A stretch of 64,000 bases of DNA, taken from NCBI RefSeq assembly GCF_020921035.1, contig NC_063150.1, positions 5,022,001 to 5,086,000 on the forward strand, written 5' to 3'. Origin of the DNA: Rhodamnia argentea. Taxonomy: Eukaryota > Streptophyta > Magnoliopsida > Myrtales > Myrtaceae. The notes below the pieces were generated by a model that was not told where the DNA came from, searched no databases, and saw only the letters and a list, made by a program, of their open reading frames with translations. The translations under genes were made by a program, and so were the position numbers. Below are positions 48,434 to 60,800 of the stretch, in pieces; position 1 is the stretch's first letter; each line of letters begins with the position of its first letter.

Positions 48434-48950
48434 CTAATTGTGAGGCAAAGAGCGAATTACAGCCTGCACTTGTTGTTCATCCGACAAAACATATCCAACA
48501 TCCTTTAGCTCACTAATCATGTTCGACATCTTCCTCAAATGTTGCTTTATATTCTGCCCATGTGGCATCTTATAAGTGTCAAACCTAATTGTAAGTCGCC
48601 TCGACTTGGTGACGTAAGTCTGACCAAATCTAGCCTTCAATGCTTCCCACATGTCTTTAGCATTTTCATGTTGCCTGAACTCCCGCATGATGTCATCATC
48701 CATACTACTCAACAACGTAATGCGAGCAATAGAGTTCTTTTTCTTCCAGGCAGCGAAGGCTTCTTTGTCTCTTCAGTGCTGTGCAAGATTGCCATCCTCC
48801 GGCTCGGTCATGGTCTAGGTTAAGAGCTTCTAGTACCTCTAGTTCTTCAAGCACATACCGGATTTTCATACTCCGCATTTCATAATTTTCTCCATTCAAT
48901 TTCTCACCCTTGTTGAGCTCAAGAACAATATTCTTAGATGCCGTTGCCAT
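48434..48950 (-). pseudogene. copia gag N-terminal part, frameshifted
   Basis: The start MATASKNIVLELNKGEKLNG (ATG at 48,950) is followed by YEMRSMKIRYVLEE. The frame then shifts around 48,720-48,800 and resumes as MDDDIMREFRQHENAKDMWE and MPHGQNIKQHLRKM. This is the gag/UBN2-type domain of plant copia elements. Confidence 0.88.
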
Positions 48951-48968
48951 AGTATCCGAGTATAACAT

Positions 48969-49298
48969 TTAGCACATGTTTAAAGTCTATTTGTATGCAA
49001 CAAATGCAATCATATTCATGCATCTTGATTATATTGGTATATAATTTTAAAAAAAAAGAAATTCTAAAATCAACAGTTCACTAAGTTCCCCATCATTATC
49101 CAGATTTTCTTATCTAAAACCAATACCAATACAATCATCACTTTGTGTTCATCATACGATTACTAAAACTTGTGAACACTCCCACTCGAAATATATACAC
49201 ATAACATAATGCATATACATAAATCATAAATACAACAATCACAAGTCCCTAAAAGTCTCCTAAGACATACAGGAAAGGAACTAGCTAAAAATAACGGT
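48969..49298. other. Non-coding spacer between leader ORF and gag
   Basis: AT-rich, no frame or motif seen, inside the copia element. Confidence 0.5.
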
Positions 49299-49703
49299 CT
49301 AAATATAATAACGTGTGATCATCCTAGCTCCGGTTACAACATGAGCATATGTAATTTCCTTGGTACAAGGAAAAGAAACATTAAGGTCTTGAGGTGGATT
49401 ATGAATCAAATCGGGAACCCAAATCAGCTCCTTTGAAGAAAACCTTTGCGGACCCTTGCCTTTACGCCAGGGCGCATTCTGTCTACGCCAAGACACATTC
49501 ATTGCAAGTGATGACGTCTTCATCGCTCCGATCCTTATAAAATCGTGTAAGAAATGTAGCACGGATTTCTTATATGTGGCAGCATCATTCCACCACGCAC
49601 TATTCATCAAACCATGCCATTCTACAGGTATAGTGTTTTGTAGTACATAAAATGCATCTACTAGAGTCATTTCTTGTCCAGCCCATACGATTTCTTGGAT
49701 CAT
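49299..49703 (-). CDS. Extra sense ORF in retrotransposon leader
   Basis: A 134-codon frame lies upstream of gag, in the same orientation. It includes MTLVDAFYVLQNTIPVEWHG, NSAWWNDAATYKKSVLHFL and a basic stretch SWRRQNAPWRKGKGPQ. The frame can be followed farther upstream past one TGA (about 49,753) into IKILGFYK. Trp/aromatic-rich helices plus a basic segment vaguely recall a gag-like protein, but I do not recognise it. Most copia elements have no ORF here. Confidence 0.45.
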   Translation of the reverse strand: MIQEIVWAGQEMTLVDAFYVLQNTIPVEWHGLMNSAWWNDAATYKKSVLHFLHDFIRIGAMKTSSLAMNVSWRRQNAPWRKGKGPQRFSSKELIWVPDLIHNPPQDLNVSFPCTKEITYAHVVTGARMITRYYI

Positions 49704-49979
49704 TTCGTTGACCTTAATAACATGGGTTATAATATCAGAAGCATTATCTCATTTATAAAAACCCAATATTTTAATCTTTTCCCTTAGAGCTTGCTGAGTT
49801 TCAGCTCTCCTTGCTCTTTGGGGTGTTCTCGCATTTCATCTTACCCATTGCATTGTTCCCGCAACGAATGCGTAACACAAATGAATTACGAAAATCCAAT
49901 TATTTTGTAACTATTATGAACATATCATAACAAATAAAATAATAGGTAAAACAAGACCCCTTAGTATTGACCAACAAGA

Positions 49980-50120
49980 CCTTTTTTTTTTTTTTTTTTT
50001 TTTGGGTTAACGGTCAAAGTTAACGGTCAACGGGTCAACGGTCAACGGTCAATGAGTCAACGGTCGTGGGTCAAAGGTCAGATCGGGTCGGGTCCGTAAC
50101 GGGTCGTGGGTCGCGGGCCG
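49980..50120. repeat. T23 run and 'ggtcaac' short repeats
   Basis: A T run (49,981-50,003) is followed by about ten degenerate copies of a 7-8 bp word (ggtcaac/gggtcaa), then a GC-rich leader to about 50,320. It lies inside the retrotransposon leader. Confidence 0.75.
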
Positions 50121-50672
50121 GTCGAGCAAAAAATGAAATGGGCCGGCCCAAAAAAAAAATTTTTATATGAATGGTGGGTTTTGGTATTGGGCCGGCCCCG
50201 GCCCAATACCCACGGGCCGCAGCCAAGTGCGCGGCCCGGCCCCCCACGTGCGGCGCGTGGCCTGCCGCGCGCAACGGCGGCGCCGGCGTGTGACCGGCCA
50301 TCCGGCCTCCTTCGGTGACCAAATTTTCGCCACTTTTTTCGTTTTTTCGAGACGAACACGATGGTATATTCATAACTCAAAAACAACGAAAAAAAAGGCA
50401 TAAAAAGGGACAAAACCCCATGGCCCCGCGGGACTCCTCCCTGTCGCGTCGCGGTGCGTGGCGCGCGTGCGGTGGCGTCCGGTGGACCCTCGGGGCCGGC
50501 GACCACTCAAAACGATCGTATCGACGAGCCCGTTCTAATGGTATGTTCAATTTACTATTTTGACGAACAAGTCATAATCAAAAGGCTATGAACAGTAACT
50601 TCGCGATTATGGTTAAAAATCTTCAAAAACGCACCATATCAACACAAAACGTTCGGGAATCAAGTAACACAT

Positions 50673-50684
50673 GCTCTGATACCA
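50673..50684 (-). promoter_or_regulatory. Primer-binding site (initiator Met tRNA)
   Basis: On the minus strand TGGTATCAGAGC lies 1 bp inside the 5' LTR, complementary to the 3' end of plant initiator tRNA-Met, the standard copia primer. Confidence 0.92.
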
Positions 50685-50685
50685 A

Positions 50686-51066
50686 TGTAGGAGACTTAAT
50701 CCGATCTAATACATACTCAAAAACAGCGGAAACATGCCTAATGGATCACCAGATTCACCGATCGACGAAGACATATCACGAGGACATACCTTATTGATCA
50801 CCGATTAGATGCCCTTTGCAATCTCGTAGTTTTTCTCTGTCAAACGACAATCGACGATAGGAGGAGTGTTCTGCGTTTTCTATTTTCTTGAAGTGACAGA
50901 ATGAAGTTAGTGGGAGAGAACAACGGAGAGCACGTCGCTTATTGACATAAAAACCAACCAACGTGATTCTTCACGTTTGAGCAAATAATCGCTCATTGGG
51001 GTGTGGTTGCCCGTATGGGCGCACACCGTATCTCCTGTGGACCCCACTTTAATATTTAGTCTAATA
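50686..51066 (-). repeat. 5' LTR
   Basis: 381 bp. It matches the left LTR along its full length with about 24 differences by eye. Confidence 0.93.
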
Positions 51067-51071
51067 GCTCA
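51067..51071. repeat. Target-site duplication GCTCA (right)
   Basis: Copy of the pentamer at 43,383-43,387. Confidence 0.85.
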
Positions 51072-52100
51072 TATTCTCATAAAAAAAAAACTTGCTTGAA
51101 AAGAAGTGACTCATGCACTAAAGGACACCAGGTGTTAATGTGAGTCCTGGGAAAATAAAATGTAACTATATTTTTTTTTGCTCGTAAGAGGAAAAGACAT
51201 TCTCCAAAGAGTTAGTAAAACGGGATAATATCAACGTCTTTCATGCCTAGGCAATATACTTGGTAAACTCTATATATTTGTCTAAGGAGTACAAGGTAAA
51301 AAACAAACAGAAGCGGATGAGGAACACAAGGCACAAGGCTTGTTTATCACACCACACAACAATTTCCTTTCCGGCTACCTTGAAGGTTACAAATGGGGGA
51401 CTCTTATCCTTGAATATCTTAATGTCAGAACAAGTAATTCTCAAGAACAGATAGACTTCAAAGATAATTGCACAAGAAACATGCTATGCATGTCGAGGAC
51501 TCTGAGTTGAGAACGGCACCCCTCATGTTTGGCCTTGAGCCTCACCGATCCACACTAATATCTAACATTCCATAATTGTCATGATCATGCAAAGCTTGGT
51601 TGTTATACTCATGGAAGAATGTCACAAAATTTTACACCAAACGATGCTATATATTGCAGCTATGAAGAGCACTGTAATAGGGATAAATTGAAGTGTCAAA
51701 TGAACCAAGCATCAAACCTCCTCAAGAATAATTCGTTGTGGGTTGCTTCACTTCCTACGATCATTGCCTACTGAGATTCAGAATAATTTGTCGAAGGTTG
51801 TCACCATCGAATATCAAATTAAATCATGCAATTCGATCCGGACATTAGATGAGGGTGTTTGACATAACATCATGCATCCATTTCATCCGAACAATCTCTG
51901 AGCACTCCTTTACATTCTCCATAAGAAATCCGTAAAGCCCTAGTTGGTGAGGGACTATCGGTTGGATGTTGAACCTTGAAGCTAGTTGTTTGAAACCAAA
52001 CCTCTCCTCGGGAGGATGATGGGACGATTCGGATGAGATCCAATGTGTTGGAGTTGGGGAATACTTCGAGGACCATTGTTTCTCACACCGGGCACGCCCA
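51072..52100. other. Intergenic, possible pseudogene debris
   Basis: A minus-strand frame at 51,845-52,294 contains a protein-like stretch (FGFKQLASRFNIQPIVPHQL) but no recognised domain, and its N-terminal half is GC-rich noise. Nothing else supported. Confidence 0.3.
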
Positions 52101-52610
52101 CTTGAGCTTAGGGAAATTGAAGTATGATCCGACGACATGTGACCCATGCGCACAGGATGCGGGGGTTCGGGGGCAGCGCGCCCGACACGTGTGTCCCGCT
52201 GCCCGATCAACGGGTGCGGGTTCCATTCCTTGATGAACGGACGGCTGCCCCGCTCGCAAGTGAGCGGGCGGGAGTTCGGGGACAGCCCCCCCAAAACCTC
52301 AACGGGTTTGGGCTTTTGCTTAAGTTACCCATTTGTTGAGTAATTAAAGGAGTTTCGAATAGATTAGGTTTTGGGCTCGATTATGGCATATATATATTTG
52401 CTCTTTTTTTGGCTGATCATTGTAATAAGTTGTGTGGCAGTAAACCAAAATTATAGTGAAATCTTTTTGCGGGACGTAGCCCTATTCTGGGGTGAACCTG
52501 GGTAAACCGTGCGTCGTCTATTTTTCTTCTATTATCTATGCGATCATTCTGAATTGGTTTAGAATAGATCCCTTCACAATGTATATTCAACTTTGCATTC
52601 ACTCATGATA
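52101..52610 (+). mobile_element. Probable solo or truncated LTR
   Basis: A GC-rich first part (52,130-52,300) is followed by a TATA-like tract (catatatatatttgctc) and a tail 'gggacgtagccctattctgg', then 'ggtgaacctgggtaaacc', phrases common near the 3' end of plant copia LTRs. No partner LTR or coding region. Ends are approximate. Confidence 0.35.
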
Positions 52611-53075
52611 TCCGGGCAGTCCAGGGGGACCCCCACGGCTCCTCTCTTAACAAGAATTCATACATCCTTTATCAATGTATGAACAGCTATCTCTTGAGCA
52701 CAGGTTTAGTTTCATCTTTCATTTCTTTTTTGTTTGTTTCGAGGAACAAATTGATAGTAAAGCTTGTGAATGTCATTTTTCTGTTGTTCCTCTTGGTAGT
52801 GTAGATGCCCGAGAATGCACGAAATGGAGATGAGTTTGTGGTTGTAAATTAATTTGCGTTGTTTGTTAATCTTATAAGGAAACGATTGCGTATAATTTTG
52901 CAAAATTGAGACGAAATGAACCAATCACAACATCGCAATATTTCTGCGAAGCTATAGTGTAGGGCCTTATTATCCCACTATGCACCGAGAACAACTTCTA
53001 TTTCATGTATATACTTGAGTTTTTTTTTTCTTTTCTATTGAAAAAGAAATTGGCAACCTTTAATTATCTTGGTCA
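52611..53075. other. Left flank of the tandem array
   Basis: Single-copy-looking AT-rich sequence, no gene seen. Confidence 0.4.
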
Positions 53076-53232
53076 ACACGAATTTCCTACTAAGACGCAT
53101 ACATCAATTTATAGTAATTTTATCATTGGAAACCCTCCTTTATAAATTGGTGTTTGGTACCATGCTCCTTTTCTTCGACTACGACTAGAACGCAGTGATT
53201 GCATAGCGTGTCTAATCTTTTGTCCTCGTCAT

Positions 53233-53463
53233 GTTCCGTTTGTTTCACGAAAAAACGAACGACTTGAAAATTATTCCCTTTAAAAATGATTGCATATATC
53301 ACTTACGCAAACGAACGAATGAAAAAAATATTCTCACCGTGCATGAAAGTAAGACATAAAAATTATTATTCATAATGAAATATTATTTATTTTTAATTGG
53401 TACAAACGATCGTTTTCGGGAAAATATTTTCCAATTCGTTCGTTTTTCGCGATATAAACACAC
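53233..53463. mobile_element. MITE embedded in every array unit
   Basis: Inverted ends: tttcacgaaaaaacgaacga on the left, and ttcgttcgtttttcgcgata followed by taaacacac on the right. The element is about 230 bp. The same element is at the equivalent position of the other units (for example 55,081-55,309), so it entered before the array expanded. Confidence 0.65.
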
Positions 53464-53679
53464 TCTTAGCTTGCATTTGCAAATTGTCATTCCAACCAAC
53501 TAGAAATCAATTCAATTATTATTGTATTTGATATCTCCGAATCTATAATTTATTTGGACACTTTATGCAGAGATCAACAACCGCATCTTTGCATGTTGAT
53601 ATTCATCAACCCCGCTTATTTCAGAGGACCGTCCGACGGCCGCGCCAAATAGGACACCATATCAATGATTTCCGATCGA

Positions 53680-53800
53680 AATCGGCCGAAAGGATTAAAT
53701 TAAAAAAATATTGAAAGATTTATGACTAAATTGATATAATCGAAAGGTTTTAGAACTAAATTGGCTATTGCGTAATTTTGTAAACAATTTACCCGATAAC
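53680..53800. repeat. Half of a long-TIR element in each unit
   Basis: The segment gattaaattaaaa, actaaattgatataatcg, aggttttagaactaaattgg is related to the termini at 1-175, 545-970 and 10,975-11,405. Only one arm is present. It recurs in every unit (for example near 55,545-55,640). Confidence 0.55.
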
Positions 53801-54629
53801 TTTCCTACTTTTAAAAAGTCACTTCGGCAAGATATTTAATTTTTCGGAACGCACGCATGGTCAGAATTTTAATCACCAAATAAAACCCAAACTCACCAAA
53901 CATATTCAAATCCAAATGGCACCAAGCCTAAATAAGCCTAATTGAATAGAAGTCCACCGCACTTTAACCACTCTAAAACCATTTTATAATATACCCGATA
54001 CTAACCCCATTTTCCATTATCAAATCATCATTATTCTTCTTTTTCATCATTTTCTACGGTCTTCCCAAATAAGTCTAGAAACCTCCTTCATCTTTTCATT
54101 AACACCTCTACAACACACAAAGCACGACCGGGAATCAACACATCAAAGTATGAACTCATATACTCCACCATTAATCCACATCTAATCATCACTAAATCAC
54201 CACCGCCGTTTGCCTCCGGTCATCGGACTAGGCCGATGTCAACCACCACCTTGAATCTTTGGTTACACCCAACATTCCAAACATGCAAGAACAAAAGCTT
54301 ACGGAACCATACAGAAGCAAACCAATGCAAACAAGGATCAACACCCAATCCAATAATCTCCTCATTACAAAACAGCAAGAACAAAAGCATCAAGACAAAA
54401 CCCGCCAGTAAGCATTTGGAGAAATTCATAAAGGATGTGATTTAAACTACTAAAACTTTGAATAACGCTTCACAATTTCGCGACCAAAGGAATCGCGTTG
54501 ACTAAGAAAGACAATATAGCCACTAACGGTTAACAGAACGGTGAGGGTGAGTCCCATTATACCAAATATGAATTCACCACCCACTCCACGTAGCGATCGC
54601 AATTTCAATTCGTTCAATCCACGGTCTAC

Positions 54630-54711
54630 CTAGGCATAACTACTATGGCTCAAATCACTCAAAGAGTGATATGCTTTTGCTATCTTATTCCTCATCTCAG
54701 CTGTACTTTTC
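54630..54711 (-). pseudogene. Exon-like block B in array unit 1
   Basis: Minus strand: acceptor ggatgcag, then a frame reading KSTAEMRN-like, IAKAYHSLSDLSHSSYA, then AG|GTAGAC as donor. In unit 1 a TAG replaces the last codon before the donor. Unit 2 has lost one A in the frame (ggctcaatcactc). Equivalent blocks occur in all units with small changes. Protein family not recognised. Confidence 0.4.
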
Positions 54712-54789
54712 CTGCATCCAATGTAAAGTTACCAAAGATTAGTCATAGATAAAATCCAAAATGAAGGATAGAATGCGGACAAGGCATAC

Positions 54790-54849
54790 CGGAAGGCTTA
54801 GCAAGTCGGACTCGTACTTTGATAATGAAACAGTTTTACGGTCTTCAAT
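54790..54849 (-). pseudogene. Exon-like block A in array unit 1
   Basis: Minus strand: acceptor gttag followed by 20 codons (IEDRKTVSLSKYESDLLSLP in this unit), then donor CCG|GTATGC. The same 20-codon frame is open in all five complete units (near 56,630, 58,490, 60,343 and 62,224). The core YESDLLSLP is kept in most of them. Blocks A and B do not join in frame, so this is a gene-fragment remnant, not an active gene, on present evidence. Confidence 0.4.
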
Positions 54850-57800
54850 CTAACAAAGCAAAAACAGATAGAAAGAAGATTGAGAGTCAAAACAACCAAG
54901 TTAGAAAGTACCAACCACAAGCTAAGCGAATTTCCTACTAAAACGCATACATCAATTTATAATCATTTTATCATTGGAAACCCTCCTTTATAAATTGGTG
55001 TTTGGTACCATGCTCCTTTTCTTCGCCTACGACTAGAACGTGGTGATTACCTAGTGTCTCTAATCTTTTGTTCTCGTTATGTTTCATTTGTTTCACGAAA
55101 AAACGAACGACTTGAAAATTATTCCCTTTTAAAATGATTGCATATATCACTTACGCAAACGAACGAATGAAAAAAATATTCACACCGTGTACGAAAGTAA
55201 GACATAAAAAAATTATTCATAATGAAATATTATTTATTTTTAATTAGTATAAACGATCGTTTTAGGGAAATATTTTCCAATACGTTCGTTTTCCGCGATA
55301 TAAACACACTATTAGCTTTCATTTGCAAATTGTCATTCTAACCAACTAGAAATCAAATCAATTATTATTGTATTTGATATCTCCGAATCTATAACTTATT
55401 TGGACACTCTATGTAGAGATCAATAATCGCATCTTTGCACGTTGATATTCATCAACCCCGATTATTTCAAAGAGCCGTCCGACGGCCGCACCACATAGGA
55501 CACCATATCAATGTTTTCCGATCGAAATCGGCCGAAAGGATTAAATTAAAAAAACGTTGAAAGATATAGGACTAAATTGACATAATTGAAAGGTTTTAGG
55601 ACTAAATTGGCTATTGCGTAATTTTGTAAACAATTTTCCCGATAACTTTCCTACTTTTAAAAAGTCACTTCGGCAAGACATTTAATTTTCTAAAATGCAC
55701 GCATGGTTATAGTTTTAATTACCAAATAAAACCCAAACTTACCAAACCTATTCCAGCCCAAAGTACACCAAGCCTAAATAAGCCCAATTGAATAGTAGTC
55801 CACTGCACTTTAACCACTCTAAAACCACTTTATAATATACACGTTACTAACCTCATTTTCCATTATCATATCATCATTATTCTTCTTTTTTATCATTTTC
55901 TACGGTCTTCCCAAATATGTCCAGAAACCTCATTCATCTTTTCATTAACACCTCTACAACACACAAAACACAATCGGGAATCAACACATCAAAGTATGAA
56001 CTCATATACTCCACTATTAATCCACATATATTTATAACTAAATCACCACCGCCATTTGCCTCAGTCATCGAACTAGGCCGCTATCAACCACCACCTTGAA
56101 TCATTGGTTATACCCAACATTCAACACAAGCAAGAACAAAAACTTGCGAAACCGGATAGAAGCAAACCAATGCAAACAAGGATCAACCCCCAATCCAATA
56201 ATCCCATCATTACAAAACAGCAAGAACAAAAGCATCAACACAAAACCTGCCGGGAAGCATTTGGGGAAATTCATAAATGATGTGGACTCAAACTACAAAA
56301 GCTTTGAATAACGCTTGACAATTTCGCAACCGAAGGAATCGCGTTGGCTAAGAAAGACAATACAGCCACTAACGGTTAACGGGACGGTGAGGGTGAGTCC
56401 CATTATATCAAATATGAATTCACCACCCACTCCACTTAGCAGCTGCAATTTCAATCCGTTCAATTCACTGTCTACCTAGGCATAACTACTATGGCTCAAT
56501 CACTCAAAGAGTGATATGCTTTTGCTATCGTGTTCCTCATCTCAATTGTACTTTTCCTGCATCTAATGTAAATTTACCAAAGATTAGTCATAGACAAAAT
56601 CCAAAATGAAGGATAGAATGCATACAAGGCATACCAAAAGACTTAGCAAGTCGGACTCGTACTTTGATAATGCAACAGTTTTACGGTCTTCAATCTAACA
56701 AAGATAAGACAGATAGAAAGGAGATTGAGAGTCAAAACAACCAAGTTAGTAAGTATCAACCACAAGCTAAGTGGACGAATTTCCTACTAAGACGCATACA
56801 TCAATTTATAATCATTTTATCAATGGAAATCCCCCTTTATGAATTGGTGTTTGGTACCACGTTCCTTTTTTTCGACTACGACTAGAACGCGGTGATTGCC
56901 TAGCATGCCCAATATTTTGTCCTCATCATTTTCCGTTTGTTTCACGAAAAAACGAACGATTTGAAAATTATTCCCTTTAAAAATGAAGGCATATATCACT
57001 TACGCAAACGAGCGAATGAAAAAAATATTCTCACCGTGCACGAAAGTAAGACATAAAAATTATTATTGATAATGAAATATTAATTATTTTTAATTAATAC
57101 AAACGATGATTTTCGGGAAAATATTTTCCAATTCGTTCGTTTTTCTTGTTATAAACACACTCTTAGGTTGCATTTGTAAATTGTCATTCCAACCAACTAG
57201 AAATCAATTCAATTATTATTATATTTGATATCTCCGAATCTATAACTTATTTCGACACTCTATGTAGATATCAACAACCGCATCTTTGCACGTTGATATT
57301 CATCAAGCATGCTTATTTCAAAGGGCCGTCCGTTGGTCGCGGCAAATAGGACACCATATCAATGATTTCCGATCGAAATCGGCCGAAAGGATTAAATTAA
57401 AAAAAACGTTGAAAGATTTAGGACTAAATTGACATAATTGAAAGTTTTTATGACTAAATTGGCAATTGCGCAATTTTGTAAACAATTTTCTCGATAACTT
57501 TCCTACTTTTAAAAAGTCACTTTGGCAAGATATTTAATTTTTTAGAACGCACGCATGGTCAAAATTTTAATGACCAAATAAAACCCAAACACACCAAACG
57601 TATTCAAGCCCAAAGTGCACCAAGCCTAAATAAGCCTAATTGAATAGTAGTTCACCGCACTTTAACCACTCTAAAACCATTTTATAATATATACCCGATA
57701 ATAACCCCATTTTCCATTATCAAATCATCATTATTCTTCTTTTTATCATTTTCTACGGTCTTCCCAAATATGTCCGGAAACCTCCTTCATCTTTTCATGA

Positions 57801-60800
57801 ACACCTATACAACACACAAAGCACTATCGGGAATAAACACATCAAAGTATGAACTCATATACTCCACCATTAATCCACATATATTCATAACTAAATTACC
57901 ACCGACATTTGCCTCCAGTCATCGAACTAGGCCGCTGTCAACCACCACCTTGAATCACTGGTTACTCCCAACATTCCAAACATGCAAGAACAAAAACTTG
58001 CGGAACCGGACATAAGGAAACCAATGCAAACAATTATCAACACCATATCCAATAATCCCCCTATTACAAAACAACAAGAACAAAAGCATCGGCACAAAAG
58101 CCGCCATCGAGCATTTGGGGAAATTCATAAAGGATGTGGAATCAAATTACTAAAACTTTGAATAACGTTTGACAATTTCGCGATCGAAGGAATCGCGTTG
58201 GCTAAGAAAGACAAAACAACCACTAACGGTTAACAGGATAGTGATGGTGAGTCATATTATACCAAATCCGAATTCACTACCCACTCCACGTAGCAACCGC
58301 AATTTCAATTCGTTCAATCCATTATCTACATAGGCATAACTACTATGGCTCAAATCACTCAAAGAGTGATATGTTTTTGTTATCGTATTCCTCATCTCAG
58401 CTGTACTTTTCCCGCATCCAATGTAAACTTACCAAAGAATAGTCATAGACAAAATCCAAAATAAAGGATAGAATGCAGACAAGGCATACAAGAAGGTTTA
58501 GTAAGACGGACTCGTACTTTGATAATGCAACAGTTTTACGGTCTTCAATCTAACAAAGCAAAGATAGATAGAAAGGAAATTGAGAATCAAAACAACCAAG
58601 TTAGTAAGTACAAACCACAAGCTAAGTGCACGAATTTCCTAATAAGACGTATACATCAATTTATAATCATTTTATCATTGGACATCCTCCTTTATAAATT
58701 GGTGTTTGGCACCATGCTCCTTTTTTTCGATTGCGACTAGAACGTGGTGATTGCCTAGCGTGTCCAATCTTTTGTCCTCGTCATGTTCCGTTTGTTTCAC
58801 GAAAAAACGAACGATTTGAAAATTATTTCCTTTTAAAATGATTGCATATATCACTTACCCAAACGACCGAATGAAAAAAACATTCTCACCGTGCACGAAA
58901 GTAAGACATAATAACTATTATTGATAATGAAATATTATTTATTTTTAATTAGTACAAACGATCGTTTTCGGGAAAATATATTCTAATTCGTTCGTTTTTC
59001 GCAATATAAACACACTCTTAGCTTGCATTTGCAAATTGTCATTCCAACCAACTAGAAATCAATTCAATTATTATTATATTTGATATTTCTGAATCTATAA
59101 CTTATTTGACACTCTATGTAGAGATCAACAACCGTATCATTGCACGTTGATATTCATCAACCCTGCATATTTCAAACGGCCGTCCATCGGACGCGCCAAA
59201 TAAGACATCATATCAATGATTTTCGATCGAAATTGGCCGAAAAGATTAAATTAAAAAAACGTTGAAAGATATAGGACTAAATTGACATAATTGAAAGGTT
59301 TTATGACTAAATTGGCTATTGCGCAATTTTGTAACCAATTTTCTTGATAAATTTCCTACTTTTAAAAACTCACATCGGCAAGATATTTAATTTTTTAGAA
59401 CGCATGCATGGTCAGAATTTTAATCACCAAATAAAATCCAAACTCACCAAACCTATTCAAGCCCAAAGTGCACCAAGCCTAAATAAGCCTAATTGAATAG
59501 TAATCCACCGCACTTTAACCACTATAAAATCATTTTATAATATACCCAATATTAACCCTATTTTCCATTATCATATCATCATTTTTCTTCTTTTTATCAT
59601 TTTCTATGGTCTTCCCAAATATGTCCAGAAACCTCCTTCATCTTTTCATTAACACCTCTACGACACACAAAGCACAATCGGGAATCAACACATCAAAGTA
59701 TGGACTCATATACTCCACCATTAATCCACATATATTCATCAGTAAATCACCACGGTCATTTGTCTCCAGTCATCGGACTAGGCCGCTATCAACCACCACC
59801 TTGAATTCACTGGTTACACCCAACATTCCAAACATGGAAAAACAAAAACTTGTGGAACCGGACAAAAGCAAATCAATGCAAACAAGGATCAACACCATAT
59901 CCAATAATCCCCCATTATAAAACAAGCAAGAACAAAAGTATCAACACAAAACGTGCCAGCAAGCATTTGGGGAAATTCATAAAGCATTTGGACTCAAATT
60001 ACTAAAGCTTTGAATAACGCTTGACAATTTCGCAACCAAAGGAATCGCATTGGCTAAGAAAGACAAAACTGCCACTAACGGTTAACGGGACGGTGAGGGT
60101 GAGTCACATTATACCAAATTTGAATTCACCACCCACTCCACGTAGCAGCCACAATTTTAATCCGTTGAATCCACTGTCTACCTGGGCATAACTACTATGG
60201 CTCAAATCACTCAAAGAGTGATATGCTTTTGCTATCGTAATCCTCATCTCAGCTGTACTTTTCTTGCATCCAATGTAAAGTTACTAAAGATTAGTCATAG
60301 ATATAATCCAAAATGAAAGATAGAATGCATACAAGGCATACCGGAAGACTTAGCAAGTCGGACTCGTATTTTGATAATGCAACAGTTTTACGGTCTTCAA
60401 TCTAACAAAGCAAAGACAGATAGAAAGGAGATTGAGAGTCAAAACAACCAAGTTAGTAAGTACCAACCATAAGTTAAGTGCACGAATTTCCTACTAAAAC
60501 GCATACATCAATTTATAATCATTTTATCAATGGAAATCCTCCTTTATAAATTAGTGTTTGGTACCACGCTCCTTTTTTTCGACTACGACTAAAACGCGGT
60601 GATTGCCTAGCGTGTCTAATCTTTTGTCCTCGTCATGTTCCGTTTATTTCACGAAAAAACGAACCACTTGAAAATTATTCCCTTTAAAAATGATGGCATC
60701 TATCACTTATGCAAACGACCGAATGAAAAAAAACATTCTCACCGTGCACGATAGTAAGACATAAAAATTATTATTGATAATGAAATATTATTTATTTTTA

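Larger units (their letters stand above)
43388..51066 (-). mobile_element. Full-length Ty1/copia LTR retrotransposon (defective)
   Basis: A 7,679-bp element on the minus strand is bounded by two 381-bp LTRs and a GCTCA duplication. In the minus direction the order is 5' LTR, PBS, leader with an extra ORF, gag, protease, integrase, reverse transcriptase, RNase H, polypurine tract and 3' LTR. Integrase before RT defines Ty1/copia. Multiple in-frame stops and frameshifts make it non-autonomous. By eye the LTRs differ at about 24 of 381 positions (about 6%), mostly transitions, so it is not a very young insertion. Confidence 0.95.

Noticed and set aside
51845..52294. 149-codon minus ORF as a gene
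   Set aside because: The N-terminal half is GC-rich LTR-like sequence. The C-terminal half looks protein-like but matches no family I know and has no start or splice support.
54220..54429. Signal-peptide-like minus ORF (MNFSKCLLAGFVLMLLFLLF) in array units as a secreted peptide gene
   Set aside because: The frame and length change between units and stops fall at different places. No Cys pattern or conserved mature peptide.
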